Assembly: GCA_016874775.1 (NCBI GenBank)
Contig: VGTJ01000045.1
Location: forward strand, 1-33,149
DNA length: 33,149 nt
Reading direction: 5' to 3'
Source: Deltaproteobacteria bacterium
Lineage (GTDB): Bacteria; Desulfobacterota; Binatia; Bin18
In this document: piece after piece, positions 7,422 to 15,345 of the stretch
Layout of the letters: every line of letters starts with the position of its first letter
How positions within the stretch are numbered: position 1 is the first letter of the stretch
Position numbers and translations under genes: made by a program
Notes under the pieces: generated by a model
The model's database searches: none
What the model saw: the letters and a program-made list of their open reading frames with translations, nothing else
What the model was told of the DNA's origin: nothing

Positions 7422-9134
7422 ATGCCAACATTTGACACGATCATTAAAGGTGGAACGATCGTTGATGGAACGCGGACTCCGCGTTACGCTGGCGACGTTG
7501 GGATTAAGGATGGCAAAATTGCCGAGATGGGCAAGCTCAAAGCCTATGATGCCAAGAAGGTCATCGACGCGAACGGACTGTATGTCGTTCCGGGATTCAT
7601 CGATCTTCATACTCATTACGACGCCCAGATTAACTGGGACCCGTACTGCACGATTGGCAGCTGGCACGGTGTGACCTCGTTGGTGCTGGGTAACTGCGGG
7701 TTTGGTTTTGCTCCATGTAAACCGGAGCTGCGTGACCGCGCGATGTTGACGATGTCCCGTGTTGAAGCGATTCCGTTTGAGTCAATGAAAGCTGGGATGA
7801 AGTGGGATTGGGTCACGTTCCCTGATTGGCTCAACTTCCTCGATAAGACGCCCAAAGGCGTGAACGTCCTGAGTTATGTCCCCATCGCGCCCATCATGAT
7901 TTGGGTCATGGGGCTCGAAGCGGCGAAGAGCCGTCCTGCCAATGCCAAAGAAAAAGAAGAGATGTGTCGTATCCTCAACGAAGCGATGGATGCGGGCGGT
8001 TGCGGATTTTCAGCCCAGCGTCTCGGCAACGGATTCATCTCGGTGCAACGTGACTACGATGGCACGCCAATGGTCACCGATACGATGGCTGACGAGGATA
8101 TGCTGGCACTGGCCGAAGTGCTCGCGAAACGCAAAGAAGGCTTCATCCAACTGACGCAGGCAAGTGAGAACTTTGAGAAAGATATGCGCTTCTATGATCA
8201 GTTGGCCGAAGTCTCAGGCCGACCGATCCTGTTCAACGCGACTGCCGTGCGTGACGACCGTCCGAGTCTGCATCGCCGTACGATGCGCTGGATCGAAAAG
8301 ACCAATAAAGAAGGCCGCAAGATCTACAACCAGTGTGGGACCCTTCGCCAAGGCTTCGTCCTCACTTATGCGGATTGGAACCTGTTTGATGGCAGTGACG
8401 TATGGCGCGAAGTGACGATGGGCACGCCGACCGAACGGCTGGCGAAGTTCAAGAATCCCGCCCTCCGTCAGGCGCTGCGGGCAGAGTACGATGGTGGTCA
8501 CACCCCGATCGTGACTGGCTCGATCAAAGACTTCACCATTGAGTCGGTGCAAAAGCCAGAATTTCAGAAATATGTCGGTATGACAGTCGAGCAGATCGCT
8601 CAGAAAGAGAACAAACACCCAATCGATGCCATGATCGATTTGGCGATTGCCGATGACATGAAGACAGAATTCATCACTCCAGCCCGCAATATGCGCGAGG
8701 ACTTTGCTGCAGAGCTGATGTCCTCAGAGTACAGCATTCCTGGGGTGTCAGACGGTGGTGCACACACCAAGTTTACTACGCTGGGCACCTATCCGACTGA
8801 TATGTTGACCTGGATGGTGCGTGATGCTGGCTTCATGAGCCTCGAAGAAGCGCACTATCGGTTAAGCGCGTTACCAGCCAAGTGCGCAGGTTTCCAAGAT
8901 CGTGGTGTGTTGAAACAAGGCGCGCCCGCGGATGTGGTAGTCTACGACTTAGATAATTTGAAGGTGACTCCGGAGAAGATGGCGGTTGTCCATGATTTCC
9001 CGGCAGGCGAATGGCGCCGCGTGCAATACGCCGAAGGTTATCGCTGGATCATGGTCAATGGTGATGTGACCTTCGAAGATGGCAAATGCACCAACTCCAT
9101 TCCTGGCAAACTCCTCCGTCATGGACGTGGGTAA
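7422..9134 (+). CDS. N-acyl-D-amino-acid deacylase / amidohydrolase family 3
   Basis: A 570-residue metal-dependent amidohydrolase resembling D-aminoacylases, which hydrolyse N-acyl-D-amino acids; many members are misnamed and act on other amides. The ATG follows AAGGAGG. The N-terminal beta domain holds the FDTIIKGGTIVDG strand pattern, then PGFIDLHTHYDAQ with the metal-binding His-x-His, LVLGNCGFGFAPC with the conserved Cys region, and late in the TIM barrel SDGGAHTKF with the catalytic Asp region. The C-terminal APADVVVYDLDNLKV returns to the beta domain. Length is somewhat above the approximately 480-residue classic D-aminoacylases but usual for the larger environmental subgroup. It appears monocistronic, with a strong terminator after it. 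Cytoplasmic; substrate unknown. Confidence 0.88.
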   Translation: MPTFDTIIKGGTIVDGTRTPRYAGDVGIKDGKIAEMGKLKAYDAKKVIDANGLYVVPGFIDLHTHYDAQINWDPYCTIGSWHGVTSLVLGNCGFGFAPCKPELRDRAMLTMSRVEAIPFESMKAGMKWDWVTFPDWLNFLDKTPKGVNVLSYVPIAPIMIWVMGLEAAKSRPANAKEKEEMCRILNEAMDAGGCGFSAQRLGNGFISVQRDYDGTPMVTDTMADEDMLALAEVLAKRKEGFIQLTQASENFEKDMRFYDQLAEVSGRPILFNATAVRDDRPSLHRRTMRWIEKTNKEGRKIYNQCGTLRQGFVLTYADWNLFDGSDVWREVTMGTPTERLAKFKNPALRQALRAEYDGGHTPIVTGSIKDFTIESVQKPEFQKYVGMTVEQIAQKENKHPIDAMIDLAIADDMKTEFITPARNMREDFAAELMSSEYSIPGVSDGGAHTKFTTLGTYPTDMLTWMVRDAGFMSLEEAHYRLSALPAKCAGFQDRGVLKQGAPADVVVYDLDNLKVTPEKMAVVHDFPAGEWRRVQYAEGYRWIMVNGDVTFEDGKCTNSIPGKLLRHGRG

Positions 9135-9193
9135 AAATCACTAATTGTCCTATTCCTTCTCCCTTCGGGAGAGGGATCTGTGAGCACATCGAG

Positions 9194-9223
9194 AACGGGG
9201 CTTGAACAATCAAGCCCCGTTTT
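9194..9223 (+). terminator. Strong intrinsic terminator
   Basis: A perfect 12-bp stem, AACGGGGCTTGA / TCAAGCCCCGTT, with an ACAA loop and continuing into TTTTG, 59 bp after the amidohydrolase stop. It sits between convergent genes; in the reverse direction the stem is followed by TTCTC, so it is better suited to the plus-strand transcript. Confidence 0.85.
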
Positions 9224-9272
9224 GTCTCTCAGGAGGGGGTAAGGAGAGACGAGGAGAGACGTTTGTCTTCGC

Positions 9273-10682
9273 TTACACTATCGACTTCTTTGGTCCCTTT
9301 CCGCCACCGGTAGTAAAGATGTTTTCGGCGATATTGAGACCGAGTGGCACTCCGCCGATGTTGCGGGTGAGGTCCATGTTGCCGCTGTTATCAACCGCGA
9401 ACGCGTCGAAGACCCAGTGCACGCCCAAATCAACCCGGCTGCGACCGTTCTCTTCGATCATTTGCCAGAGGCCATTGGGGAAATTGCGGACATGTCTTGG
9501 ACGCACGGTCCCTTTGTTGTCTTTGCTAATACCGTTCATCTCGTCAGAGACAAACGTCAGATCTTCAAACAGATCGTCGTCTGGGCCACGGTTGTTAATG
9601 TTATAGAATAACCGTGTCATCTGGAGTGCGGCGGCACCGAACGTCGCGTGTCCAGACGGATACGCAGGGAATGGTGGGGTGAAATTTTTCTTGGTCGAAT
9701 TGGTGCTCGGCGCGCCAAACGGTAACCATCCGGGATCACAGTTGTTCGAAATGTCGTTGTTTCCAGTTCCCGCGGGGCCCATAGAGTCGTCATGCTCGCG
9801 AATACCGACGACGGGACGCCACAAGTTGTGAATATATTTCTGTTCCCACGCCAAGATTCCGGCATCGGCCATTGCCGCGTTCACGAGCGCGAAGAGTCGT
9901 GCATTTTGCCCTTCGTTGTTGTTCTGCGCGTCGGCGACCGTACGGACAATCTGGTTGTATAAACGTGGAGGAGTTCCCAACTCTGCTGCTCCATCGTATC
10001 CCCAATACACACCGCGCACTGTCTCATCGACCGTGCGCGCTTTAATGCCTGAAGGTAACGTCCCCATCAACTCAGGAGCGATCCCTTTCCCGCGTACTTC
10101 TCGTAAGGCTTTCGTATATTCATTGCCTTGACGTGGTGGAGGAAGGAGGCCGTGCCGCGCAGTGACAGCAAAGCACTTGGCGTTGGCACCGTAGAATGGT
10201 GCATGATACCCCTGATCTGGATTATCTGGGTCGGGGCGATGGTCACCGTGCGCCATAGATGGCGCATGCCCCGCATCGCTTGCGTCCGGATCATCCTTGC
10301 GATCGTCCCAGAGTGTCTGTGCGACGTGAAGCCCAAAAGCATGACCGTCGTGCAAGCCTGGCTCTTGTAAGCCTGCCTGTGTGTGCTTGAGATCGAAAAA
10401 TGCTTTCTGACTCGGGAACAACTTGGACAACGTGGCATGGGCAGCGGCGGCGACTGCTGCAGCGATTGATGCTCCTGGTGCAGGTGGATTGAGGGTAGTT
10501 AAGTACGGAGGAAAGTTGACTGCATCATTCGTGATACCAGCATACGCATCGTACATCGCTAAATGGACCATCGCTAACGCGCGCGAACTGAGTGTCGGGC
10601 CGGTTTGTTCGCCTTTGCCGTTGGTGTGGCTCACGCGGTTGGCTTCAAGTGCCACATCATTCCAATACAGAATCGAATCCAT
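9273..10682 (-). CDS. Vanadium-dependent haloperoxidase / PAP2-family protein
   Basis: A 469-residue protein with a complete set of vanadate-binding residues in the order and spacing of vanadium chloroperoxidases. In numbering from the ATG at 10682 these are Lys282 and Arg289 in KYIHNLWRP, Ser343-Gly344-His345 in FPAYPSGHATFG, and Arg416 and His422 in RSRVDLGVHW. The Lys-Arg gap of 7 and Arg-His gap of 6 match the fungal enzyme. Such enzymes oxidise halides with H2O2; relatives with the same fold are acid phosphatases. ATG 10682 is preferred over GTG 10688 because AGGGGG lies at proper distance only from the former. No signal peptide is seen, so it may be cytosolic or exported by another route. 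It stands alone and convergent with the amidohydrolase. Halide preference cannot be read. Confidence 0.88.
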   Translation of the reverse strand: MDSILYWNDVALEANRVSHTNGKGEQTGPTLSSRALAMVHLAMYDAYAGITNDAVNFPPYLTTLNPPAPGASIAAAVAAAAHATLSKLFPSQKAFFDLKHTQAGLQEPGLHDGHAFGLHVAQTLWDDRKDDPDASDAGHAPSMAHGDHRPDPDNPDQGYHAPFYGANAKCFAVTARHGLLPPPRQGNEYTKALREVRGKGIAPELMGTLPSGIKARTVDETVRGVYWGYDGAAELGTPPRLYNQIVRTVADAQNNNEGQNARLFALVNAAMADAGILAWEQKYIHNLWRPVVGIREHDDSMGPAGTGNNDISNNCDPGWLPFGAPSTNSTKKNFTPPFPAYPSGHATFGAAALQMTRLFYNINNRGPDDDLFEDLTFVSDEMNGISKDNKGTVRPRHVRNFPNGLWQMIEENGRSRVDLGVHWVFDAFAVDNSGNMDLTRNIGGVPLGLNIAENIFTTGGGKGPKKSIV

Positions 10683-10694
10683 ATCCACCCCCTG

Positions 10695-10737
10695 AAAAAA
10701 GTTAGATTGCTATCTCTTCTCATAGGGAGAGCAATCT
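10695..10737 (-). promoter_or_regulatory. Hairpin plus U-run in the haloperoxidase 5' leader
   Basis: On the minus strand AGATTGC-TCTC pairs with GAGA-(TA)-GCAATCT to make an 11-bp stem with a 2-nt bulge, and is followed by AAC and six T's immediately before the AGGGGG ribosome binding site. It has the form of an intrinsic terminator placed inside the leader, so it may be an attenuator or may end an upstream transcript. The rest of the 370-bp gap (10738-11052) shows no gene. Confidence 0.4.
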
Positions 10738-11052
10738 CCGCGCCAAATGTGGCTATTTGAGAACCCATTGAAATTGCACGGCTTGTGATATGGAAAAGAG
10801 AGAGCGGCGTAAGAAACTGGAAAATCCGCTTTGCTGTTGCTTCTTTACAGGTGCCCTTTATGACAAAAAGCGTAAAAAGACTAAGGGGTTATTGCAGGTG
10901 TCAAGTCGGGATAACAGTATGTAATTTTTGTTGACACTAGAGAGGATCAATGCGAACCATAGTAGATAAAGGCAATTGGTCTCTTAGCTGATCCGAATAG
11001 AGAAGTGTTCACTGCTAGTCGCGAGTGAAGAAAGAATGAGAAACACCCACAC

Positions 11053-12630
11053 ATGAATCGGGCGGAAATGGTGAACCGCGTGCTGGATCGACGTGAGCCG
11101 TGGGACATCCTCATCATTGGCGGAGGTGCAACCGGCGTTGGTGTCGCCGTCGATGCTGCCTCACGTGGCTATGAGGTACTACTGTTAGCGCAAAGCGATT
11201 TTGGGAAAGGGACGTCAAGTCGCAGTACGAAATTGGTCCACGGTGGGGTGCGTTACCTTGAGCAAGGGAACATTTCTCTTGTTATCGAGGCATTGAAAGA
11301 GCGCGGACTTCTTCGACAGAACGCTCCACACCTGGTGCATGATCTTGGTTTCGTCGTGCCAAACTATGAGTGGTGGGAAGCACCATTCTATGGGTTAGGT
11401 CTCAAGGTCTATAATCTTCTCGCCGGGAAGTACGGCTTCGGTTCGTCCCAGATCTTATCGCGCAGTGAGACACTCGAACGACTGCCGACCTTGAAGACTG
11501 AGGGACTCCGTGGTGGTGTTATCTACTATGATGGTCAATTTGATGATGCACGATTATTGATTAATCTCGTCGCTACTGCCGCTGAGCAAAGTGCAACACT
11601 GGTGAACTACGCGCAGGTGTCGGAATTTTCCCGCGATAGTAACGGGTTTCTTGATGGAGTGAAGGCGACAGACGTCGAAAGCCAACAGTCATTCTGGGCG
11701 TCGGCGCGAGTGATCATCAATGCTAGCGGGGCATTTTCTGACAACGTACGGCGGATGGCTGATGCTCAAGTTCCACCGCTCATCGCCCCGAGTCAGGGGA
11801 TTCATTTGGTGTTCGATCGCTCGTTTCTGCCGGGTGATGACGCGATTATGGTGCCACATACCAGTGACGGGCGGGTAATGTTTGCTATTCCCTGGCATGA
11901 GCATACGCTCGTGGGGACGACGGATACGCCGATTCCAACTCCTTCCCTGGAACCCCGACCAACTGCACAAGAAGTTGAGTTTATCCTCGATACCGCAGCA
12001 CAGTATTTGGAGAAGCGGCCTACACGGAGTGATGTCCTCAGTGTCTTTGTTGGCATTCGTCCCCTTGTTGGGACAGGCACTGGCGCCAATACGGCGACGC
12101 TGTCGCGCGATCACACAATTCACATTGACCAAAATGGCTTGCTGACCATTGCTGGCGGAAAATGGACTACCTACCGCAATATGGCTGAGGACTGCGTAAA
12201 TCAGGCGGCCATCCTCGCACGATTACCAGAGAAACCCTGCGTGACTCCCACGCTCAATATTCACGGTTTTCATCAGCATGCGGACAAATTCGCTTCACTC
12301 GCAGTGTATGGCGCGGATGCCCCGGCGATTCGCGATTTGATGCGCACTGCTCCCGCTTTGGCCACACCGCTACATCCTGCACTGCCATATTGTGGAGCTG
12401 AAGTGGTCTGGGCGACGCGCTATGAGATGGCTCGTACTGTCGAAGATGTTCTAGCCCGGCGCTTGCGAGCATTGTTCCTGAATGCTCGTGCAGCTATGGC
12501 GATGGCGCCGCGGGTGGCTGAACTGATGGCAAACGAGTTGGGGAAAGATGCAATGTGGCAGGCCGCACAGATCAACGCGTTTGTGGAAACGGCAAGCGGG
12601 TATGTGATTACGGAGGGGGTCTATCAGTAG
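11053..12630 (+). CDS. glpD: Aerobic glycerol-3-phosphate dehydrogenase
   Basis: A 525-residue FAD-dependent, membrane-associated dehydrogenase oxidising sn-glycerol-3-phosphate to dihydroxyacetone phosphate and passing electrons to quinone. The dinucleotide-binding fold is at the N-terminus (DILIIGGGATGVGVAVDAAS), followed by the family signature around GKGTSSRSTKLVHGGVRYLE and the substrate domain motifs GIHLVFDRSFLP, FAIPWHEHTLVGTTDTP and LTIAGGKWTTYRNMAEDCV. The C-terminal helical DAO_C domain occupies roughly residues 400-520, including YEMARTVEDVLARRLRALFL. Length is standard. No glpK, glpF or glpR is adjacent, so it probably serves phospholipid-glycerol turnover. No clear promoter was found: a TTGACA at 10931 has no -10 at a usable distance. 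The start has no strong Shine-Dalgarno. Confidence 0.93.
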   Translation: MNRAEMVNRVLDRREPWDILIIGGGATGVGVAVDAASRGYEVLLLAQSDFGKGTSSRSTKLVHGGVRYLEQGNISLVIEALKERGLLRQNAPHLVHDLGFVVPNYEWWEAPFYGLGLKVYNLLAGKYGFGSSQILSRSETLERLPTLKTEGLRGGVIYYDGQFDDARLLINLVATAAEQSATLVNYAQVSEFSRDSNGFLDGVKATDVESQQSFWASARVIINASGAFSDNVRRMADAQVPPLIAPSQGIHLVFDRSFLPGDDAIMVPHTSDGRVMFAIPWHEHTLVGTTDTPIPTPSLEPRPTAQEVEFILDTAAQYLEKRPTRSDVLSVFVGIRPLVGTGTGANTATLSRDHTIHIDQNGLLTIAGGKWTTYRNMAEDCVNQAAILARLPEKPCVTPTLNIHGFHQHADKFASLAVYGADAPAIRDLMRTAPALATPLHPALPYCGAEVVWATRYEMARTVEDVLARRLRALFLNARAAMAMAPRVAELMANELGKDAMWQAAQINAFVETASGYVITEGVYQ

Positions 12631-12674
12631 CAATCGCAGATTTCACGCTGTTCCATCTGGGTTACTCAATCAGT

Positions 12675-12760
12675 CCATGAAAGACTGGGACACTCAGCCT
12701 GTCACCCTGAGTGGAACGCAGGGTCTCGCAGAGAGACTCTTCGCTCCGCTCAGCATGGCA
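12675..12760 (+). repeat. Dispersed intergenic repeat, copy B
   Basis: Plus-strand counterpart of the repeat at 3266-3355. Shared blocks include CCATGAAAGA, CTGTCACCCTGAGTG, AACG(C/A)AGGGT and GAGAGA, ending near a CTCAGCATGGC block. It lies between the convergent glpD and fused MaoC genes. Phrases of this kind are common as scattered non-coding repeats in environmental bacterial genomes; its mobility is unknown. Confidence 0.7.
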
Positions 12761-12796
12761 GACGCGAAAGGCCGCAGCTTCCCAAAGCACTTTTCT

Positions 12797-13933
12797 TTAC
12801 GACCTTGACGGTAACCGTACGATTCCTTTCGCACGTACGGAAAGTTCCCCATCTTGCTGATGCGCAGTTTGGGAGACTTCAACGTAGTGTGCACCCTCTT
12901 CTTGGAAGACCCGTGTCACTTCGCCGTTAATGTAGAGTGTATCGCCAACGGGATTATGGCGCCGAATCTCTGCAGAAAGGTGGCGGAGGAATCCCTCATC
13001 GCCCATCCAATCTGTGAGGTGATGAGTCATCCAGGATGTCCGTTCTGGTCCGTAATCGTAGGCTGCTGGTGTCCCAACTTGCGCGGCAAGATCGTCATCC
13101 CAGTGGACCCGTTCAGGAACGTCAAGAATGCCGAACTTGTTGGGAATCCCGAGGCCAGGATGCTTCTGCAGTTGTTTCCACGCCAGTCGATTGGCGCGGA
13201 TATATAAGCCGCCCCAGCCTTGGGCATAGGCGATGAACCCAGTGACGGTCATCGGGCCTTTGACCATGGTTGGCAGTTTGTCGCCGACTTTCACATCCTC
13301 AATATAACGAGGGGTAGCACCGCGGACTTTCTCTTCTGCATACCTGGCGAAAATCCTGCCGAGATCATCGCGTGAATAGGAGACCGGATCCTTTTGTTTG
13401 GTTTCGGTATACTTGGTCCCACGTTCACGAGCAGTGTCACGTTCGGTGCGGAAGCACCAACTGTCGCCACCGGCAACTAACTCGTTGTTCTGATTATAAT
13501 AATCGACGTGATAAATCTGTTGAATTGCGCGACCCGCGAAGCGTGTCTGATGTTCGACCAAATCTTTTAACCACGCTTTCGTTGTAAACTCGTCACCCCG
13601 CAGCATCGGTTTATGCCAGGTGAGATTGGCTCCGGCCCACATGGCATGCACGCCAGGCAAGCCGCCGACATAGCCACTGAGAATGCGGTTCAAAGGGAAG
13701 ACAAATGACGGCGGTGCAACGACCTTGCCATATTTGGTTGTGGCTGCATATGCGGGGTCACACCACAGTGGGTTATCATCGCCAATGCCATGTGCGTAAT
13801 GGCGAATGTTGTCGCGTGTGGCCTCGTAGCACCACGGTTCTAGCGAATCTTCGATCGGCACACCGATAAGGCGACGCAGACTGTCCAAGCCTTCTTCAGT
13901 AATGAGGGAAAACCGTTGTTGAGTTTCAGCCAT
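12797..13933 (-). CDS. Fused double-hot-dog MaoC-like acyl dehydratase
   Basis: A 378-residue protein with two hot-dog domains in one chain. The N-terminal domain (about residues 20-165) carries GIGDDNPLWCDPAYA, where the usual hydratase GDxNPxH has Trp in the His position. The C-terminal domain (about 200-375) has no obvious DxxxxH, but keeps the overhang segment NPVGDTLYINGEVTRV. It is thus a single-chain counterpart of the split pair at 2278-3217, but with the catalytic signature altered in both halves. It may be a dehydratase with another acid/base, or a non-catalytic acyl-CoA binder. ATG at 13933 is natural for the family (MAETQQRF...LITEEGL). It diverges from the DAHP-synthase gene. Confidence 0.8.
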   Translation of the reverse strand: MAETQQRFSLITEEGLDSLRRLIGVPIEDSLEPWCYEATRDNIRHYAHGIGDDNPLWCDPAYAATTKYGKVVAPPSFVFPLNRILSGYVGGLPGVHAMWAGANLTWHKPMLRGDEFTTKAWLKDLVEHQTRFAGRAIQQIYHVDYYNQNNELVAGGDSWCFRTERDTARERGTKYTETKQKDPVSYSRDDLGRIFARYAEEKVRGATPRYIEDVKVGDKLPTMVKGPMTVTGFIAYAQGWGGLYIRANRLAWKQLQKHPGLGIPNKFGILDVPERVHWDDDLAAQVGTPAAYDYGPERTSWMTHHLTDWMGDEGFLRHLSAEIRRHNPVGDTLYINGEVTRVFQEEGAHYVEVSQTAHQQDGELSVRAKGIVRLPSRS

Positions 13934-14023
13934 AATGGAATCTTCTCGCTCCTTCGAAAGTCTTCTTTGTCTTTCATAACTGACCCGTGCTATGCAAGGG
14001 ACCCAGATTTTCCACTTTCTCTA

Positions 14024-14053
14024 TTGACAGCTCCCAAAGAGGCACGCTACAGA
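14024..14053 (+). promoter_or_regulatory. aroF: Possible promoter for the DAHP-synthase-like gene
   Basis: A perfect TTGACA at 14024-14029 is followed after 18 bp by TACAGA at 14048-14053. It would place the transcript start near 14060, just before a short aromatic-rich leader ORF, leaving a 5' leader of about 150 nt. The -10 is a weak match. Confidence 0.4.
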
Positions 14054-14063
14054 TAAAAGCCTC

Positions 14064-14126
14064 ATGACTGCCCGCGCGTATACTTTCTCTTTGGCTCTGG
14101 CATTCGCCTTCTATTTTGCCCCCTAG
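14064..14126 (+). promoter_or_regulatory. Candidate Phe/Tyr-rich leader peptide (attenuator)
   Basis: A 20-codon ORF in the aroF leader with four Phe and two Tyr codons, ending in AFAFYFAP before TAG. This resembles the E. coli pheA leader peptide, also Phe-rich and ending in TFP. The stop codon sits in a perfect 16-bp palindrome (14117-14132), and CCGCGC 14072-14077 can pair with GCGCGG 14137-14142 across the Phe codons, giving possible alternative folds. Against it: there is no clear ribosome binding site before the ATG and no classical hairpin-plus-U-run terminator. A CCTC/GAGG pairing near 14181-14200 could instead mask the aroF ribosome binding site. The ORF is seen; its role is inferred. 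Confidence 0.4.
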
Positions 14127-14208
14127 GGGGCACATTGCGCGGTTACTCTACATTTTTATCGTTGTTGTTGCTCGCTGATAATCCTCAGACTTTGTGGAGG
14201 TTTCTCTT

Positions 14209-15345
14209 ATGATTGTCAAAATGACGAAGCGGGCGACGCCAGACGAAGTCGCCGCAGTAGAAAGTAGATTGCATGAATGGGGGTATAAGACCGGAAAAAT
14301 GGTCGGCGAAGAAATCACCTTGATTGGTGTCTACGGTGATATTACACGCCTACCCATCGGCGAGGTGCAGGAGATGGGAGGCGTTGATGCTTTGATTCCC
14401 ATCTCACGGTCATACAAACGCGTGGCGCAAAAAGGTGAGCCTGGCAACCTCATTCACCGTACGGTCCGTATTGGTAATGTAGAAGTTGGTGGTGACGAAC
14501 TCACCGTGATTGCGGGCCCGTGCTCGGTGGAAAGTGAGCCGCAGATCATGGAAGCGGCGCGCTTGGTGAAAGAAGCGGGAGCAAAAGCGTTGCGTGGTGG
14601 AGTGGTGAAGTATCGATCGAGTCCCTACAGCGGCTGGGAAGGAATCGGTTCGAGCTCTGAAGAAGCATTGCGCAATGGCCTCAAACTGATTGTCAAAGCA
14701 GGCCGAGAGTTCAGCTTGCCGACGGTGGTGGAAGTCCTCGATGCCAATGATGTCTCTATCTACGAGGATATGGGAGTCGATTGTATTCAAGTTGGGGAAC
14801 CGAACTCCAAGAATCAGGCCTTGTTGAACCGCTTGCGTGATACGGCACTTCCGGTGATTCACAAACGGGGCAATTCTCTTGATACTGAAGCCTACTTGCT
14901 TTGGGTTGAGCGAGTGATGTCAGGTGGAAAAGAGAACGTCATTCTTTGCGAACGTGGCATCGCGACACCCAACAAATATACCCGTAACACCCTTGATCTC
15001 GGCAGCATTGCGGCGTTCTTTTACCAGTTATCCTGTTTACCGGTAGCGATTGATGCTTCACACGGAACCGGTATCCGCGATCTCGTGCATCCGATGACAC
15101 TCGCGGGAATTATGGCGGGAGCCTCGGTGGTTCTGGTCGAAGTGCATCCGAACCCGCTGATTGCCAAGTCTGATGGGTTTCAAGGGCTGTTCCCTGAGCA
15201 ATTCGCTCATTTAGTGACAGCTTGTGAACAGGTCTGGGATTTGCGTAGGCGGCTTGAACCGCTCTATGTCCCAACAGCGCTGGTGGAGCGTAAGTATGAA
15301 GCGCAAGTTGCTACTGATAAGAAGCGGTTATTTGGCGCTGTTTAG
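14209..15345 (+). CDS. aroF: 3-deoxy-7-phosphoheptulonate (DAHP) synthase-like
   Basis: A 378-residue type I-beta DAHP synthase homologue, the enzyme condensing PEP and erythrose-4-phosphate at entry to the shikimate pathway. ATG 14209 is chosen since GGAGG lies at 14196-14200 and family proteins begin MIV(V/K)M. Residues 1-70 form the ferredoxin-like/ACT-like regulatory domain that binds Tyr or Phe in the Thermotoga enzyme. Metal ligands are all in place: Cys in AGPCSVES, His in IDASHGTG, Glu in VEVHPNP, Asp in AKSDGFQ. The E4P-binding KPR(T/S)S motif is altered to KYRSS (Lys134-Ser138) and KRGxSAT to KRGNSLD. It may therefore be a divergent paralogue with another aldose substrate. No other aro genes are nearby; a possible leader peptide lies upstream. 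Confidence 0.85.
   Translation: MIVKMTKRATPDEVAAVESRLHEWGYKTGKMVGEEITLIGVYGDITRLPIGEVQEMGGVDALIPISRSYKRVAQKGEPGNLIHRTVRIGNVEVGGDELTVIAGPCSVESEPQIMEAARLVKEAGAKALRGGVVKYRSSPYSGWEGIGSSSEEALRNGLKLIVKAGREFSLPTVVEVLDANDVSIYEDMGVDCIQVGEPNSKNQALLNRLRDTALPVIHKRGNSLDTEAYLLWVERVMSGGKENVILCERGIATPNKYTRNTLDLGSIAAFFYQLSCLPVAIDASHGTGIRDLVHPMTLAGIMAGASVVLVEVHPNPLIAKSDGFQGLFPEQFAHLVTACEQVWDLRRRLEPLYVPTALVERKYEAQVATDKKRLFGAV

Noticed and set aside
10931-10963. TTGACA upstream of glpD as promoter
   Set aside because: No acceptable -10 at 16-18 bp; the nearest AT-rich hexamers are 21 or more bases away.
14117-14170. Classical intrinsic terminator in the aroF leader
   Set aside because: The palindrome has essentially no loop and the TTTTT is some 20 nt away, so a standard Phe-type terminator is not supported; only the leader ORF and pairings are reported.
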